Below are positions 10,244-18,195 of a stretch of 64,000 nt of DNA, one piece after another. The translations under genes were made by a program, and so were the position numbers. Source of the stretch: Rhodovulum sp. ES.010 (GTDB lineage: Bacteria; Pseudomonadota; Alphaproteobacteria; Rhodobacterales; Rhodobacteraceae); NCBI RefSeq assembly GCF_900142935.1, contig NZ_FSRS01000001.1, forward strand, positions 1,374,001-1,438,000, written 5' to 3'. The first letter of the stretch is position 1. The number at the start of each line of letters is the position of its first letter. The notes below the pieces were generated by a model. The model saw only the letters and a program-made list of their open reading frames with translations, was not told the origin of the DNA and searched no databases.

Positions 10244-11010
10244 GCCGCCACCTTGCGCAAGAGGATGCGCCGCGCCTTCGGGTGGCCGGGCAAGGTCACG
10301 ATCGGCCCCAGCGGCGCAAGGTCCCATACCTGCCCATCGGCACGCTTCAGCCGAAGATCGAGCAGGACCGCGCCATCGCCGGCCACCTGCCCGCGGAAAA
10401 AGTCGAGGTAGGTCGCCACGGGGTAGTGAAAGCCGCAGGAGACGAAACTCACCGCGAGATCCACGGTTCCGGCGCCCGCCAGGCCATCGCGGGCGGGGTT
10501 CACGGTGACCACCCGGCTTTCTGGCACGCCATTCGCGACGAGGAAGGCGCGGGCCGTTTCCAGACTGGTATAGGCCGCGCCCTCCTCGGCATAACCGAAA
10601 TGGCGATGTTCGCTGGTTTCGATGTCGATCAGGACGATGTCGCAATCGAGGTCGCGATGGGCGAAGAGATCCCACATCGCATAGCCGCACCCGATATCTG
10701 CCACCCGGCGCGGCGCGATCTTGGCCAGCGCGGCCTGCTGCGCCCGGTATTCGGCGCGGATTACGCCCGCGACACGCCGCGCGATTTCGGGGCCCAGGCG
10801 GTCGATCTGCGCCTCGATCGGGCCCGCGTCGCCCGCGCTCCAGGCCTTGATAACCTTGCCGTAGCGGGGCACGTCATAGAGAACCTCGGAGCGCTGCAGC
10901 AGCATGTTGAGAAGGTCGTCCCGGCCAAAGACCGACAGGTCGAGCGCCCGGATTTCGGACGCCCGCGCCTCAGCCTCGATATCCAGTTCGACGATCTCGT
11001 GAACGGCCAA
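10240..11010 (-). CDS. SAM-dependent methyltransferase-like protein
   Basis: 256 residues. A class I methyltransferase core is suggested by VADIGCGYAMWDLF (residues 103-116; motif I DIGCG) followed by DIVLIDIE (acidic end of strand 2) and, later, DLAVSFVSCGFHYPV. The N-terminal 100 residues are helical and could bind the substrate, which is unknown. The gene lies 10 bases after pccB on the same strand and overlaps the DUF6497-like gene, so it could be read through from pccB; a role in propionate metabolism is not established. Confidence 0.65.
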   Translation of the reverse strand: MAVHEIVELDIEAEARASEIRALDLSVFGRDDLLNMLLQRSEVLYDVPRYGKVIKAWSAGDAGPIEAQIDRLGPEIARRVAGVIRAEYRAQQAALAKIAPRRVADIGCGYAMWDLFAHRDLDCDIVLIDIETSEHRHFGYAEEGAAYTSLETARAFLVANGVPESRVVTVNPARDGLAGAGTVDLAVSFVSCGFHYPVATYLDFFRGQVAGDGAVLLDLRLKRADGQVWDLAPLGPIVTLPGHPKARRILLRKVAA

Positions 11011-11020
11011 CGACCAGCCC

Positions 11021-12553
11021 TCAGAGCGGAATGTTGTCGTGCTTTTTCCAGGGCATCGGGCGCTTCTTGTTGCGCAGCGCGGCGAAGGCGCGGCTAACCC
11101 GGCGGCGGGTCGACCGCGGCTGGATCACCTCGTCGATGAAGCCGCGCTCGGCCGCCACGAAAGGATTGGCAAAGCGGTCCTCGTAATCGGCCGTGCGCTT
11201 GGCGATCTTTTCCGCGTCGCCCAGTTCCGAGCGATACAGGATTTCGGTCGCCCCCTTGGCGCCCATCACCGCCACCTCGGAGGTGGGCCAGGCATAGTTG
11301 ATGTCGCTGCGCAGGTGCTTGGAACTCATCACGACATAGGCCCCGCCATAGGCCTTGCGGGTGATCACCGTCACCTTCGGCACCGTCGCCTCGCCATAGG
11401 CGAAGAGCAGCTTCGCGCCATGCTTGATGACGCCATCGTATTCCTGCTTGGTGCCGGGCAGGAAGCCCGGCACGTCGACCAAGGTCAGGATCGGGATGTC
11501 GAAGCAGTCGCAGAACCGCACGAAGCGGGCGGCCTTGCGCGCCGAGTCGATATCAAGAACGCCGGCCAGCACCATCGGCTGGTTCGCCACCACGCCCACG
11601 GTGCGCCCTTCCAGCCGGATGAAGCCGGTGATGATGTTTTTCGCGAAATCCTCCTGGATCTCGTAGAAATCCCCCTCGTCCGCGACCTTCAGGATCAGCT
11701 CCTTCATGTCGTAGGGCACGTTGGGATTGTCCGGAATCAGCGTGTCGAGGCTGTCCTCGATCCGCTCGGGGTTGTCGAAGAACGGGCGCACCGGGGGCGC
11801 CTCGCGGTTGTTGAGCGGCAGGAAATCGACGAGACGGCGCACCTCGTACAGCGCCTCGACATCGTTCTCGAAGGCGCCGTCGGCGACCGAACTCTTCTTC
11901 GTATGCGTGGAGGCGCCGCCCAGCTCCTCGGCGGTGACGTGTTCGTTGGTCACGGTCTTCACGACGTCGGGGCCGGTGACGAACATGTAGGAGGAATCGC
12001 GCACCATGAAGATGAAGTCGGTCATGGCGGGCGAATAGACCGCACCACCCGCGCACGGCCCCATGATGACGCTGATCTGGGGCACGACACCGCTTGCCTC
12101 GATGTTGCGCTGGAACACCTCGCCGTAACCGGCAAGGCTGTCCACGCCCTCCTGGATGCGGGCGCCGCCGGAGTCGTTGATGCCGATGACGGGCGCGCCG
12201 TTCTCCATCGCCATGTCCATGATCTTGCAGATCTTCTGCGCGTGCGTGGCCGAGACCGAGCCGCCCAGAACGGTGAAATCCTGGGAAAAGACATAGACCT
12301 GCCGGCCGTTGATCGTGCCCCAGCCGGTTACCACGCCATCGCCGTAGGGGCGGTTTTCCTCCATGCCGAAATCGGTGCAGCGATGGGCCACGAACATGTC
12401 GAACTCTTCGAACGACCCTTCGTCCAGCAGCAGGTCGATGCGCTCGCGGGCGGTCAGCTTGCCCTTGGCGTGCTGGCTGTCGATCCGTTTCTCGCCGCCA
12501 CCCATGCGGGCGATGTCGCGGCGGCGCTCGAGTTCGTGCAGGATGTCTTTCAT
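11021..12553 (-). CDS. pccB: propionyl-CoA carboxylase, beta subunit
   Basis: 510 residues, the family's normal length. It is the carboxyltransferase half, moving CO2 from biotin on PccA to propionyl-CoA. The N-terminal crotonase-like half carries [20 protein letters not shown] and [13 protein letters not shown], the oxyanion-hole glycines; the C-terminal half has [13 protein letters not shown] and [10 protein letters not shown]. The gene is divergent from a Bcr/CflA transporter across a 257-base gap holding TTTGCAAA-like sites, so regulation by the nearby PccR-type protein is likely. The methyltransferase-like gene follows 10 bases downstream. Confidence 0.95.
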   Translation of the reverse strand: MKDILHELERRRDIARMGGGEKRIDSQHAKGKLTARERIDLLLDEGSFEEFDMFVAHRCTDFGMEENRPYGDGVVTGWGTINGRQVYVFSQDFTVLGGSVSATHAQKICKIMDMAMENGAPVIGINDSGGARIQEGVDSLAGYGEVFQRNIEASGVVPQISVIMGPCAGGAVYSPAMTDFIFMVRDSSYMFVTGPDVVKTVTNEHVTAEELGGASTHTKKSSVADGAFENDVEALYEVRRLVDFLPLNNREAPPVRPFFDNPERIEDSLDTLIPDNPNVPYDMKELILKVADEGDFYEIQEDFAKNIITGFIRLEGRTVGVVANQPMVLAGVLDIDSARKAARFVRFCDCFDIPILTLVDVPGFLPGTKQEYDGVIKHGAKLLFAYGEATVPKVTVITRKAYGGAYVVMSSKHLRSDINYAWPTSEVAVMGAKGATEILYRSELGDAEKIAKRTADYEDRFANPFVAAERGFIDEVIQPRSTRRRVSRAFAALRNKKRPMPWKKHDNIPL

Positions 12554-12566
12554 CGGCGCTGGTCCC

Positions 12567-12582
12567 TTGCGGAAATTTGCGG
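12567..12582. promoter_or_regulatory. TTTGC-type repeat near the pccB start
   Basis: TTGCGGAAATTTGCGG contains two TTGCGG units in direct orientation, 9 bases apart. It lies 14 bases before the pccB ATG, within the 5' leader. It resembles half-sites of the TTTGCAAA operator reported for PccR-type regulators, but is imperfect. Confidence 0.4.
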
Positions 12583-12627
12583 CAACCTATCGACAGAAGA
12601 GGCAGTTTCAAAGCCCATATCGGCTAA

Positions 12628-12635
12628 TTTGCAAA
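12628..12635. promoter_or_regulatory. pccB: TTTGCAAA site upstream of pccB
   Basis: A perfect palindromic TTTGCAAA lies 75 bases upstream of the pccB ATG. The same octamer occurs in front of the PccR-type gene at 14088. In Rhodobacter sphaeroides the regulator PccR is reported to bind paired TTTGCAAA sites at pccB. Here the partner 4 bases away is degenerate (TGGCAGGC at 12640-12647), so the pairing is inferred. Confidence 0.6.
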
Positions 12636-12659
12636 CCATTGGCAGGCTTACGTCTGCAT

Positions 12660-12678
12660 AATGCAAATCCGCAAATGC
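12660..12678. promoter_or_regulatory. second cluster of GCAAA half-sites in the pccB/transporter gap
   Basis: ATGCAAATCCGCAAATGC carries two GCAAA units 8 bases apart, both near matches to half of TTTGCAAA. It is 25 bases beyond the perfect site and 133 bases from the transporter start. It may give cooperative binding, but no transcription start is visible to fix its role. Confidence 0.4.
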
Positions 12679-12810
12679 AGTGCCCGCGAAGCGATGGCGC
12701 CGTGCAGCGGGCACTGTCGGACACCACAGGGTCCCCGTTCAGGGCCGCGGCTGCAGCGAAAGAATTTTGATCGGATGGACAAAAGCGTCGCAGTGGCGTA
12801 GCGGAACGCC

Positions 12811-14067
12811 ATGCCATCCTCGCCCGATCTGCGCTTTCTCGACCGGACCACGCCGCCGCATATCGCGACGCTGATCCTGCTCGCGGGGATTTCGGCGCTG
12901 TCGATGAACATCTTTCTGCCGTCGCTGCCGAACATGACGGCGCACTTCGACACCGAATACCGGCTGATGCTGCTGTCGGTGGCGCTTTACCTCGCGGTCA
13001 ACGCGGTGTTGCAACTGTTCATCGGCCCGATCTCGGACCGCTACGGGCGGCGCCCGGTGCTGCTGGCCTCGCTCGCGCTGTTCCTGATCGCCACGCTCGG
13101 CTGCATCTTTGCACCCAACGCGGGCGTATTCCTGGCTTTCCGCATGGCGCAGGCGGTGGTGGTGACCGGCATGGTGCTGAGCCGGGCGGTGGTGCGCGAC
13201 ATGGTGCCCGATGCAGAGGCCGCCTCGATGATCGGCTACGTCACCATGGGGATGGCGCTGGTGCCGATGATCGGACCGGCGGTGGGCGGCGTTCTGGACG
13301 CGGCCTTCGGCTGGCAAGCCAGCTTCGGGATGCTGGCCCTGTTGGGCCTTGGCATGCTGGCGCTGACCTGGGCCGATCTCGGCGAAACCGCGCAGCCCCG
13401 CGAGACCAGCCTGCTGGCGCAGTTCCGCGAATATCCCGAACTCTTCCGCTCGCGCCGGTTCTGGGGCTACGCGCTGGCGGCAAGCTGCGCCTCGGGCGCG
13501 TTCTTCGCCTATCTCGGCGGCGCGCCCTTCGTGGGATCGGAGGTGCTCGGCCTGTCGCCCGCGGTGCTGGGCCTCTATTTCGGGCTGGTCGCCGTTGGCT
13601 ACATGGCCGGGAACTACCTCTCGGGGCGCTACTCGGTGCGCGTCGGCATCAACACGATGATCTTCCGCGGCACGCTCGTCGCCTGTCTTGGCCCGCTGCT
13701 CGCGATGGCGCTGTTCGGCCTTGGGCTCGATCACCCGGTTTCGTTCTTCGGCTCGATGGTGCTGGTCGGGCTCGGCAATGGGATGACGCTGCCCAATGCC
13801 ACCGCGGGGATGCTGTCGGTCCGCCCTCATCTGGCCGGCACGGCGAGCGGGCTGGGCGGCGCGATCATGATCGGCGGCGGCGCGGGGCTATCGGCACTGG
13901 CCGGTGCGGCCCTGGTGCCGAGCTCGGGACCCTGGCCGTTGCTGGCGATCATGCTGGCGACTTCGGCGGCGGCCGTCGCCTCGGTCGCCTATGTGCGCCG
14001 GATCGATTTGCGCGAAGGCCCGCTTGTCGGAACACCGCCGCCCGCCGCGCGCCCGCCGAGGATGTGA
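12811..14067 (+). CDS. Bcr/CflA-type MFS efflux transporter
   Basis: 418 residues with twelve predicted hydrophobic segments. MFS motif A occurs in the first cytoplasmic loop as SDRYGRRPVLL (about residues 75-85). The N-terminus (HIATLILLAGISALSMNIFLPSLP) and the arginine-containing helix 4 region (SRAVVRDMV) are typical of the Bcr/CflA drug:H+ antiporter group. It sits between pccB (divergent) and the PccR-type gene (same strand, 74 bases on), so it may share their control and export an acid or thioester-derived metabolite; the substrate is unknown. Confidence 0.85.
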   Translation: MPSSPDLRFLDRTTPPHIATLILLAGISALSMNIFLPSLPNMTAHFDTEYRLMLLSVALYLAVNAVLQLFIGPISDRYGRRPVLLASLALFLIATLGCIFAPNAGVFLAFRMAQAVVVTGMVLSRAVVRDMVPDAEAASMIGYVTMGMALVPMIGPAVGGVLDAAFGWQASFGMLALLGLGMLALTWADLGETAQPRETSLLAQFREYPELFRSRRFWGYALAASCASGAFFAYLGGAPFVGSEVLGLSPAVLGLYFGLVAVGYMAGNYLSGRYSVRVGINTMIFRGTLVACLGPLLAMALFGLGLDHPVSFFGSMVLVGLGNGMTLPNATAGMLSVRPHLAGTASGLGGAIMIGGGAGLSALAGAALVPSSGPWPLLAIMLATSAAAVASVAYVRRIDLREGPLVGTPPPAARPPRM

Positions 14068-14087
14068 ATCAGCGCTTGCGCCCAAGC

Positions 14088-14095
14088 TTTGCAAA
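14088..14095. promoter_or_regulatory. pccR: TTTGCAAA site upstream of the PccR-type gene
   Basis: Perfect TTTGCAAA, 46 bases before the regulator's ATG, with a looser CTTGCGCC at 14075-14082 and CCGCAAAG at 14118-14125 nearby. It matches the octamer upstream of pccB and suggests that the regulator controls its own gene. Confidence 0.55.
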
Positions 14096-14141
14096 GACTA
14101 CGGCGCAGCGCGGCTAATCCGCAAAGACCACGGAACATGGC

Positions 14142-15545
14142 ATGTCGACCCGAAAACTCTATGCCGGCGTGAAACTGCGCGAGACGCGCACGCGCCTGGG
14201 CCTCACGCAGAAGGATTTTGCCGGCAAGCTCGGCATCTCGCTGCCCTACCTGAACCAGATGGAGAACAACAACCGGCCAATCTCCTCGACCGTGCTTCTG
14301 GCGCTGGCCTCGGAATTCGGCTTCGACGTGACGGAATTGTCCTCGGGCGATGCCGAACGCCTGGTCTCGGACATGCGTGAGGCGATGGCCGACCCGGTCT
14401 TCGGCGACCTCACGCCCCCGCTCGCCGATCTGCGCCTGGCGGCTTCGAACGCCCCTGCCCTTGCCCGTGCCTTCCTCGAACTGCACCGCGCCTATCGCCA
14501 GAGCCACGAGCGGCTGGCCTCGCTGGACGAGGCGCTGGGGCGCGAGGACGCCGGGCTGCAGCCCTCGCCCTGGGAGGAGGTGCGCGACTTCTTTCACTAT
14601 TGCGACAATTACATCGACGCGGTGGACCGCGCGGCCGAGCGGTTCGCCCGTCAGGCCGCGGGCGATGACGACCCCGAGCGGCGCGCGGCCCACGCCCTGG
14701 AGGCGGCCGGCATCACCCTGAAAACGCAGGACATGCCCGGCCTGCGCCACTATGACGAGAAGAGCCGGACCCTGACCCTGTCGGCGCGCCTGCGGGGACC
14801 GACCCGGCGCTTCCAGTTACTGCACCAGCTTGCGCTCATCACGCAATCGCAGCTGCTGGAGGCGACGCTCGACCTCGCCCGGTTCCAGACGCCCGAGGCG
14901 CGCGATATCGCCCGGATCGGGATGGCCAACTACTTCGCCGGCGCGGCGCTGCTGCCCTATACGCGCTTTCTGGACGCGGCGCAGGAGACGCGCCACGACC
15001 TGGAGCTGCTGGCCGACCGCTTCGGCGCCTCGGTCGAGCAGGTGGCCCACCGCCTTTCCACGCTGCAACGCCCGGGCGCCAAGGGCCTGCCGTTCTACTT
15101 CGTGCGGGTGGACCAGGCCGGCACCATCACCAAGCGTCACTCCGCCACCCATCTGCAATTCGCCCGCTTCGGCGGCGCCTGCCCGCTTTGGAACGTGCAT
15201 CGCGCCTTCGAGACGCCGGGCCGGTTCCTGCGCCAACTCGCCGAGACGCCGGACGGCGTGCGCTATTTCTGCCTCGCATGCGACGTGACCAAGCCCGGCG
15301 GGGCCTGGGGCGCGCCGGTGCGCCGTTTCGCGATCGGGCTGGGCTGCGAGGTGAGACACGCCGACCGGCTGGTCTATGCCGACGACCTCGACCTGGGCAA
15401 TTCCGCCGCGTTCGAGCCCATCGGCATCTCGTGCCGCATCTGCGAGCGGCGCAACTGCCACCAGCGCGCGGTGCCGCCGCTGGAACGACGGCTCAGCGTC
15501 GACGCCAACCGCCGCGGCGTGCTGCCCTACGAGGTCGCGGAATAG
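14142..15545 (+). CDS. pccR: PccR-type short-chain fatty acyl-CoA regulator
   Basis: 467 residues. An XRE-type helix-turn-helix is at residues about 8-65 (LGLTQKDFAGKLGISLPYLNQ). A long ligand-sensing region with an ImmA/IrrE-like segment (FQLLHQLALI) follows, then a C-terminal Cys-containing block (SCRICERRNCHQRAV), the layout of the ScfR family (DUF2083). Members sense short-chain acyl-CoAs. The setting next to pccB, with the TTTGCAAA octamer in front of both genes, points to PccR, the activator of propionyl-CoA carboxylation in Rhodobacter sphaeroides. Other ScfR members (RamB, MccR) control glyoxylate or methylcitrate genes, none of which is seen here. Confidence 0.85.
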   Translation: MSTRKLYAGVKLRETRTRLGLTQKDFAGKLGISLPYLNQMENNNRPISSTVLLALASEFGFDVTELSSGDAERLVSDMREAMADPVFGDLTPPLADLRLAASNAPALARAFLELHRAYRQSHERLASLDEALGREDAGLQPSPWEEVRDFFHYCDNYIDAVDRAAERFARQAAGDDDPERRAAHALEAAGITLKTQDMPGLRHYDEKSRTLTLSARLRGPTRRFQLLHQLALITQSQLLEATLDLARFQTPEARDIARIGMANYFAGAALLPYTRFLDAAQETRHDLELLADRFGASVEQVAHRLSTLQRPGAKGLPFYFVRVDQAGTITKRHSATHLQFARFGGACPLWNVHRAFETPGRFLRQLAETPDGVRYFCLACDVTKPGGAWGAPVRRFAIGLGCEVRHADRLVYADDLDLGNSAAFEPIGISCRICERRNCHQRAVPPLERRLSVDANRRGVLPYEVAE

Positions 15546-15604
15546 TTTTGACGTTTGCCTCCTCCTGCCCATAGTTAGCGTCAGGGAGCACAGGGAGGAG
15601 ACCC

Positions 15605-16090
15605 ATGGAACTATCCGGAAGCCGCCTTATCGGGGCGGATCGCGCAACCGTGTGGGAGAAACTCACGGACCCGGACACGCTGCAAGCCTGCATTCCGGGC
15701 TGCCAGGAACTGGAGGGCAGCATCGAGGACGGGTTCGACGCGGTGGTCAAGCAGAAGGTCGGCCCCGTGAAGGCGACCTTCAAGGGCGGGGTCACCGTCT
15801 CGGATCTGGTGGAGGAGCAGAGCTATACCATCGCCGGCGAGGGCAAGGGTGGCGTCGCGGGGTTCGCGAAGGGCCGCGCCGACGTGCGTCTGGAGGATGC
15901 CGAGGAGGGCGGCACCGAACTGATCTACGACGTGCATGCCGAAGTCGGCGGCAAGCTCGCCCAACTCGGCTCGCGGCTGATCCACGGCACGGCCCGCCGG
16001 CTGGCCGATCAGTTTTTCGACAATTTCGCGGCCGAGGTGGAAGGCCCCGCCGAAGAGACCGAAGACGCGGGCGCAGCCGCCCAGGGCTGA
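15605..16090 (+). CDS. CoxG-like SRPBCC family protein
   Basis: 161 residues. It matches carbon monoxide dehydrogenase subunit G (CoxG): MELSGSRLIGADRATVWEKL, IPGCQELEG and a Gly-rich centre (GEGKGGVAGFAKGRADVRL), ending in an acidic tail. The SRPBCC fold binds hydrophobic ligands, and CoxG helps recruit or mature CO dehydrogenase at the membrane. No cox structural genes are nearby, so this is a solitary paralogue of uncertain role. GGAGGAG lies just before the ATG. Confidence 0.8.
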   Translation: MELSGSRLIGADRATVWEKLTDPDTLQACIPGCQELEGSIEDGFDAVVKQKVGPVKATFKGGVTVSDLVEEQSYTIAGEGKGGVAGFAKGRADVRLEDAEEGGTELIYDVHAEVGGKLAQLGSRLIHGTARRLADQFFDNFAAEVEGPAEETEDAGAAAQG

Positions 16091-16100
16091 GCCCTGCGGC

Positions 16101-16346
16101 TCAGACCGTGGCTTCGTTCAGGATACGCGCGATCTCGTCCTTGAGATGCATGCGCTTCTTGCGCAACTCGGTGAGATGCAGGTCGTCGGTCGGCTCGACA
16201 TCGGTTTCGGCCCGGTGCACCGCGCCGTTCACCTCGTGGTACTCGTCGAAGAGCCGCGCGAAATGGGCGTCGGTCTCCTTGAGATTGTGGATCAGATCCG
16301 ACTTGTCGGGGAACTCTTCGGCCAGCTCGTGCGGCGTGTGCGACAT
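16101..16346 (-). CDS. DUF465 (YdcH-like) protein
   Basis: 81 residues, helical and highly charged. The C-terminal LTELRKKRMHLKDEIARIL is the conserved LxxLKKxRLxLKDEI heart of the DUF465/YdcH family, predicted to form a helical hairpin or coiled coil. The function is not known. It is convergent with the CoxG-like gene (10 bases apart) and 87 bases downstream of the hemerythrin gene's stop. Confidence 0.85.
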   Translation of the reverse strand: MSHTPHELAEEFPDKSDLIHNLKETDAHFARLFDEYHEVNGAVHRAETDVEPTDDLHLTELRKKRMHLKDEIARILNEATV

Positions 16347-16433
16347 GACCCCTCTCCTCTTTCCCTAAGCGTTCGGGGCACGGTAGGTGGGGCGAAGGCG
16401 GCCCGTCCTTGACCCGGATCAAACCCCGTGCGG

Positions 16434-17000
16434 TCAGGCCCCCAGCGCCTGCCCGTGCTTGAGGAGAATGGGTACGACAAGCTCCTCTTCGTCGACGAGG
16501 TGGCGATCAAGCAGGCGTTCGAAGCCCGACACCGCGCCCACGAGGTCGCCCGCGCGGGCGTGACGGGCGATCGGCTCGGCGCGGATCAGGCGGTTCGTCG
16601 TTTCGGCGAGCCGCGTCAGGTGGCCGTCGAGCGCGTGGTGATCGTGGTCCAGGATGTAGAATCCCCGTGTCAGCCGCGGTTCGAGCGTCTCGAGCCGCGG
16701 GAAATACGCGCTGTCCTCGATCCGGTGATGGGCGTGCAACTCGCTGAGGACGAGTTGCGCCGATCGCGCCACGCGGCGGGTGGCCCGGTCGGGATCGACG
16801 CGGCGGTCGAGCATGGCCTGGGTCTCCTCCTGGATCTGTGCCAGGAGGCGACGGAACAGAATGTGGCGATCCAGCCAGAACCGGGTCAGGCCGTCGAAGG
16901 CGGCATGGCTCTGCCAAAGGTCGCGCGGATGTTCGCGGACCAGTTCCGTTAGCGCATCGGGCAGACCCGTGCGCGTTTCCAGATCGACGTCTTCGGCCAT
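16434..17000 (-). CDS. hemerythrin HHE-domain protein
   Basis: 188 residues, mostly helical. Metal-ligand positions fit a di-iron hemerythrin-like bundle: HAHHRIED (residues 89-96), DHDHHALDGH (118-127), HLVDEEE (167-173) and His182 near the C-terminus. Such proteins bind O2 or NO or take part in iron and redox sensing. It is cytoplasmic with no extra domain. Its start is 41 bases from the end of the EamA-family transporter gene on the same strand, so the two may share a transcript. Confidence 0.85.
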   Translation of the reverse strand: MAEDVDLETRTGLPDALTELVREHPRDLWQSHAAFDGLTRFWLDRHILFRRLLAQIQEETQAMLDRRVDPDRATRRVARSAQLVLSELHAHHRIEDSAYFPRLETLEPRLTRGFYILDHDHHALDGHLTRLAETTNRLIRAEPIARHARAGDLVGAVSGFERLLDRHLVDEEELVVPILLKHGQALGA

Positions 17001-17041
17001 GGCGGGGTTCTAGTCGCCCGCCGCGCTGCGGCAAGCCGCGT

Positions 17042-17971
17042 TCACGGTTTCGTGGCCGCGGGCGCCGATGCGCGGCGGCGAAGCACCGCCTCGCGCCAGG
17101 TGATGAAGACCACCGCACCCACGATCATCCCGCCGCCGAGGATCACCCAGCCGTCCACCGCCTCGTCGAACATCAGCCAGCCCACAAGCGTGGCCCAGAC
17201 GAGCTGCAGGAAGGTGACCGGCTGGGTCACGGTCAGCGGTGCGGCGCGAAACGCCATGGTCATCGTGAAATGCCCTGCCGTCGCGAAGAACGCGACGCCG
17301 AAAAGCCACGATAGTTGAGTGAGCGTCGGCGTCACCCAGACCGCGAACGCGAAGGGCGCGAGTGCGATCGTCACCGAGATCGACAGCATGGCCACGACGA
17401 CGGCGGCGTTGTCGCGCTCGCTGAGCTTCTTGGCCATCAGGTAGGACGCCCCGAAGAACAGCGCGGTGAACAGCATCGCGAGATGTCCGTCCGAGACCTC
17501 GCGAAATCCCGGCCGCAGGATCACCAGAACGCCCGCGAAGGCCACCGCGATGGCGAGGATGCGCCGCAGCGCCAGCCGTTCGCCGAAGACGAGCGCCGCG
17601 CCGATGGTCACGTAGACCGGGTTGAGATAGTTCATCGCCGTCACCTCGGCGATCGGGATGCGGGTCATCGCGTAAAACCAGCAGATGACGCCCAGCGCAT
17701 GGGCGAGCCCGCGCCAGCCGTAGAGCACGAAGGCCGCGCGGTTCAGCCCCGCGCGGAACAGCGGGCGCAGCATCGGCGCGAGGAAGACGAGGCCGAGCAG
17801 ATACCGCAAGAAGGCCGCTTCGGGCGCCGGCACGGCATCGCCCACATGTTTGACCAATGCGGTCACGGCGACGAAATTCGCCCCTGTCAGCAGCATCCAA
17901 AGGATGCCCACGATGGGGGGCGGGCCCCGGGATGCGTCTGCGCTGTCCGCCATGCGGCGACTTGAGCCCAA
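17042..17971 (-). CDS. DMT superfamily (EamA) transporter
   Basis: 309 residues with about ten hydrophobic helices in two EamA repeats; the second contains FLQLVWATLVGWLMFDEAVDGW, shown here only in part as LVWATLVGWLMF. Each repeat has the conserved early Asn/Pro pattern (AMNYLNPVYVTIGAA). It is an inner-membrane metabolite exporter of unknown substrate. It is divergent from the GGDEF gene across about 225 bases, and the hemerythrin gene follows it. Confidence 0.85.
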   Translation of the reverse strand: MGSSRRMADSADASRGPPPIVGILWMLLTGANFVAVTALVKHVGDAVPAPEAAFLRYLLGLVFLAPMLRPLFRAGLNRAAFVLYGWRGLAHALGVICWFYAMTRIPIAEVTAMNYLNPVYVTIGAALVFGERLALRRILAIAVAFAGVLVILRPGFREVSDGHLAMLFTALFFGASYLMAKKLSERDNAAVVVAMLSISVTIALAPFAFAVWVTPTLTQLSWLFGVAFFATAGHFTMTMAFRAAPLTVTQPVTFLQLVWATLVGWLMFDEAVDGWVILGGGMIVGAVVFITWREAVLRRRASAPAATKP

Positions 17972-18195
17972 CGCGGCCCGGGCTGCAAGGGCCGTGTCCG
18001 CCGCGCCGCGTCTGCGACCGGGCGAACAGCCGGAGCGCTGCGGAGCCTCGACTGGCCGCGCATCCGCATCCGGTCGCGTGGCCGTCTCAGCATTCAGCCG
18101 GATTAGCGGGGCGCAGGGTCCGTCAACTGCGCGTTAAGGACTTGTTTGCCATAATCGCCGCGACGGTCGGGGATCTCAGCCACAAGGACAACACC

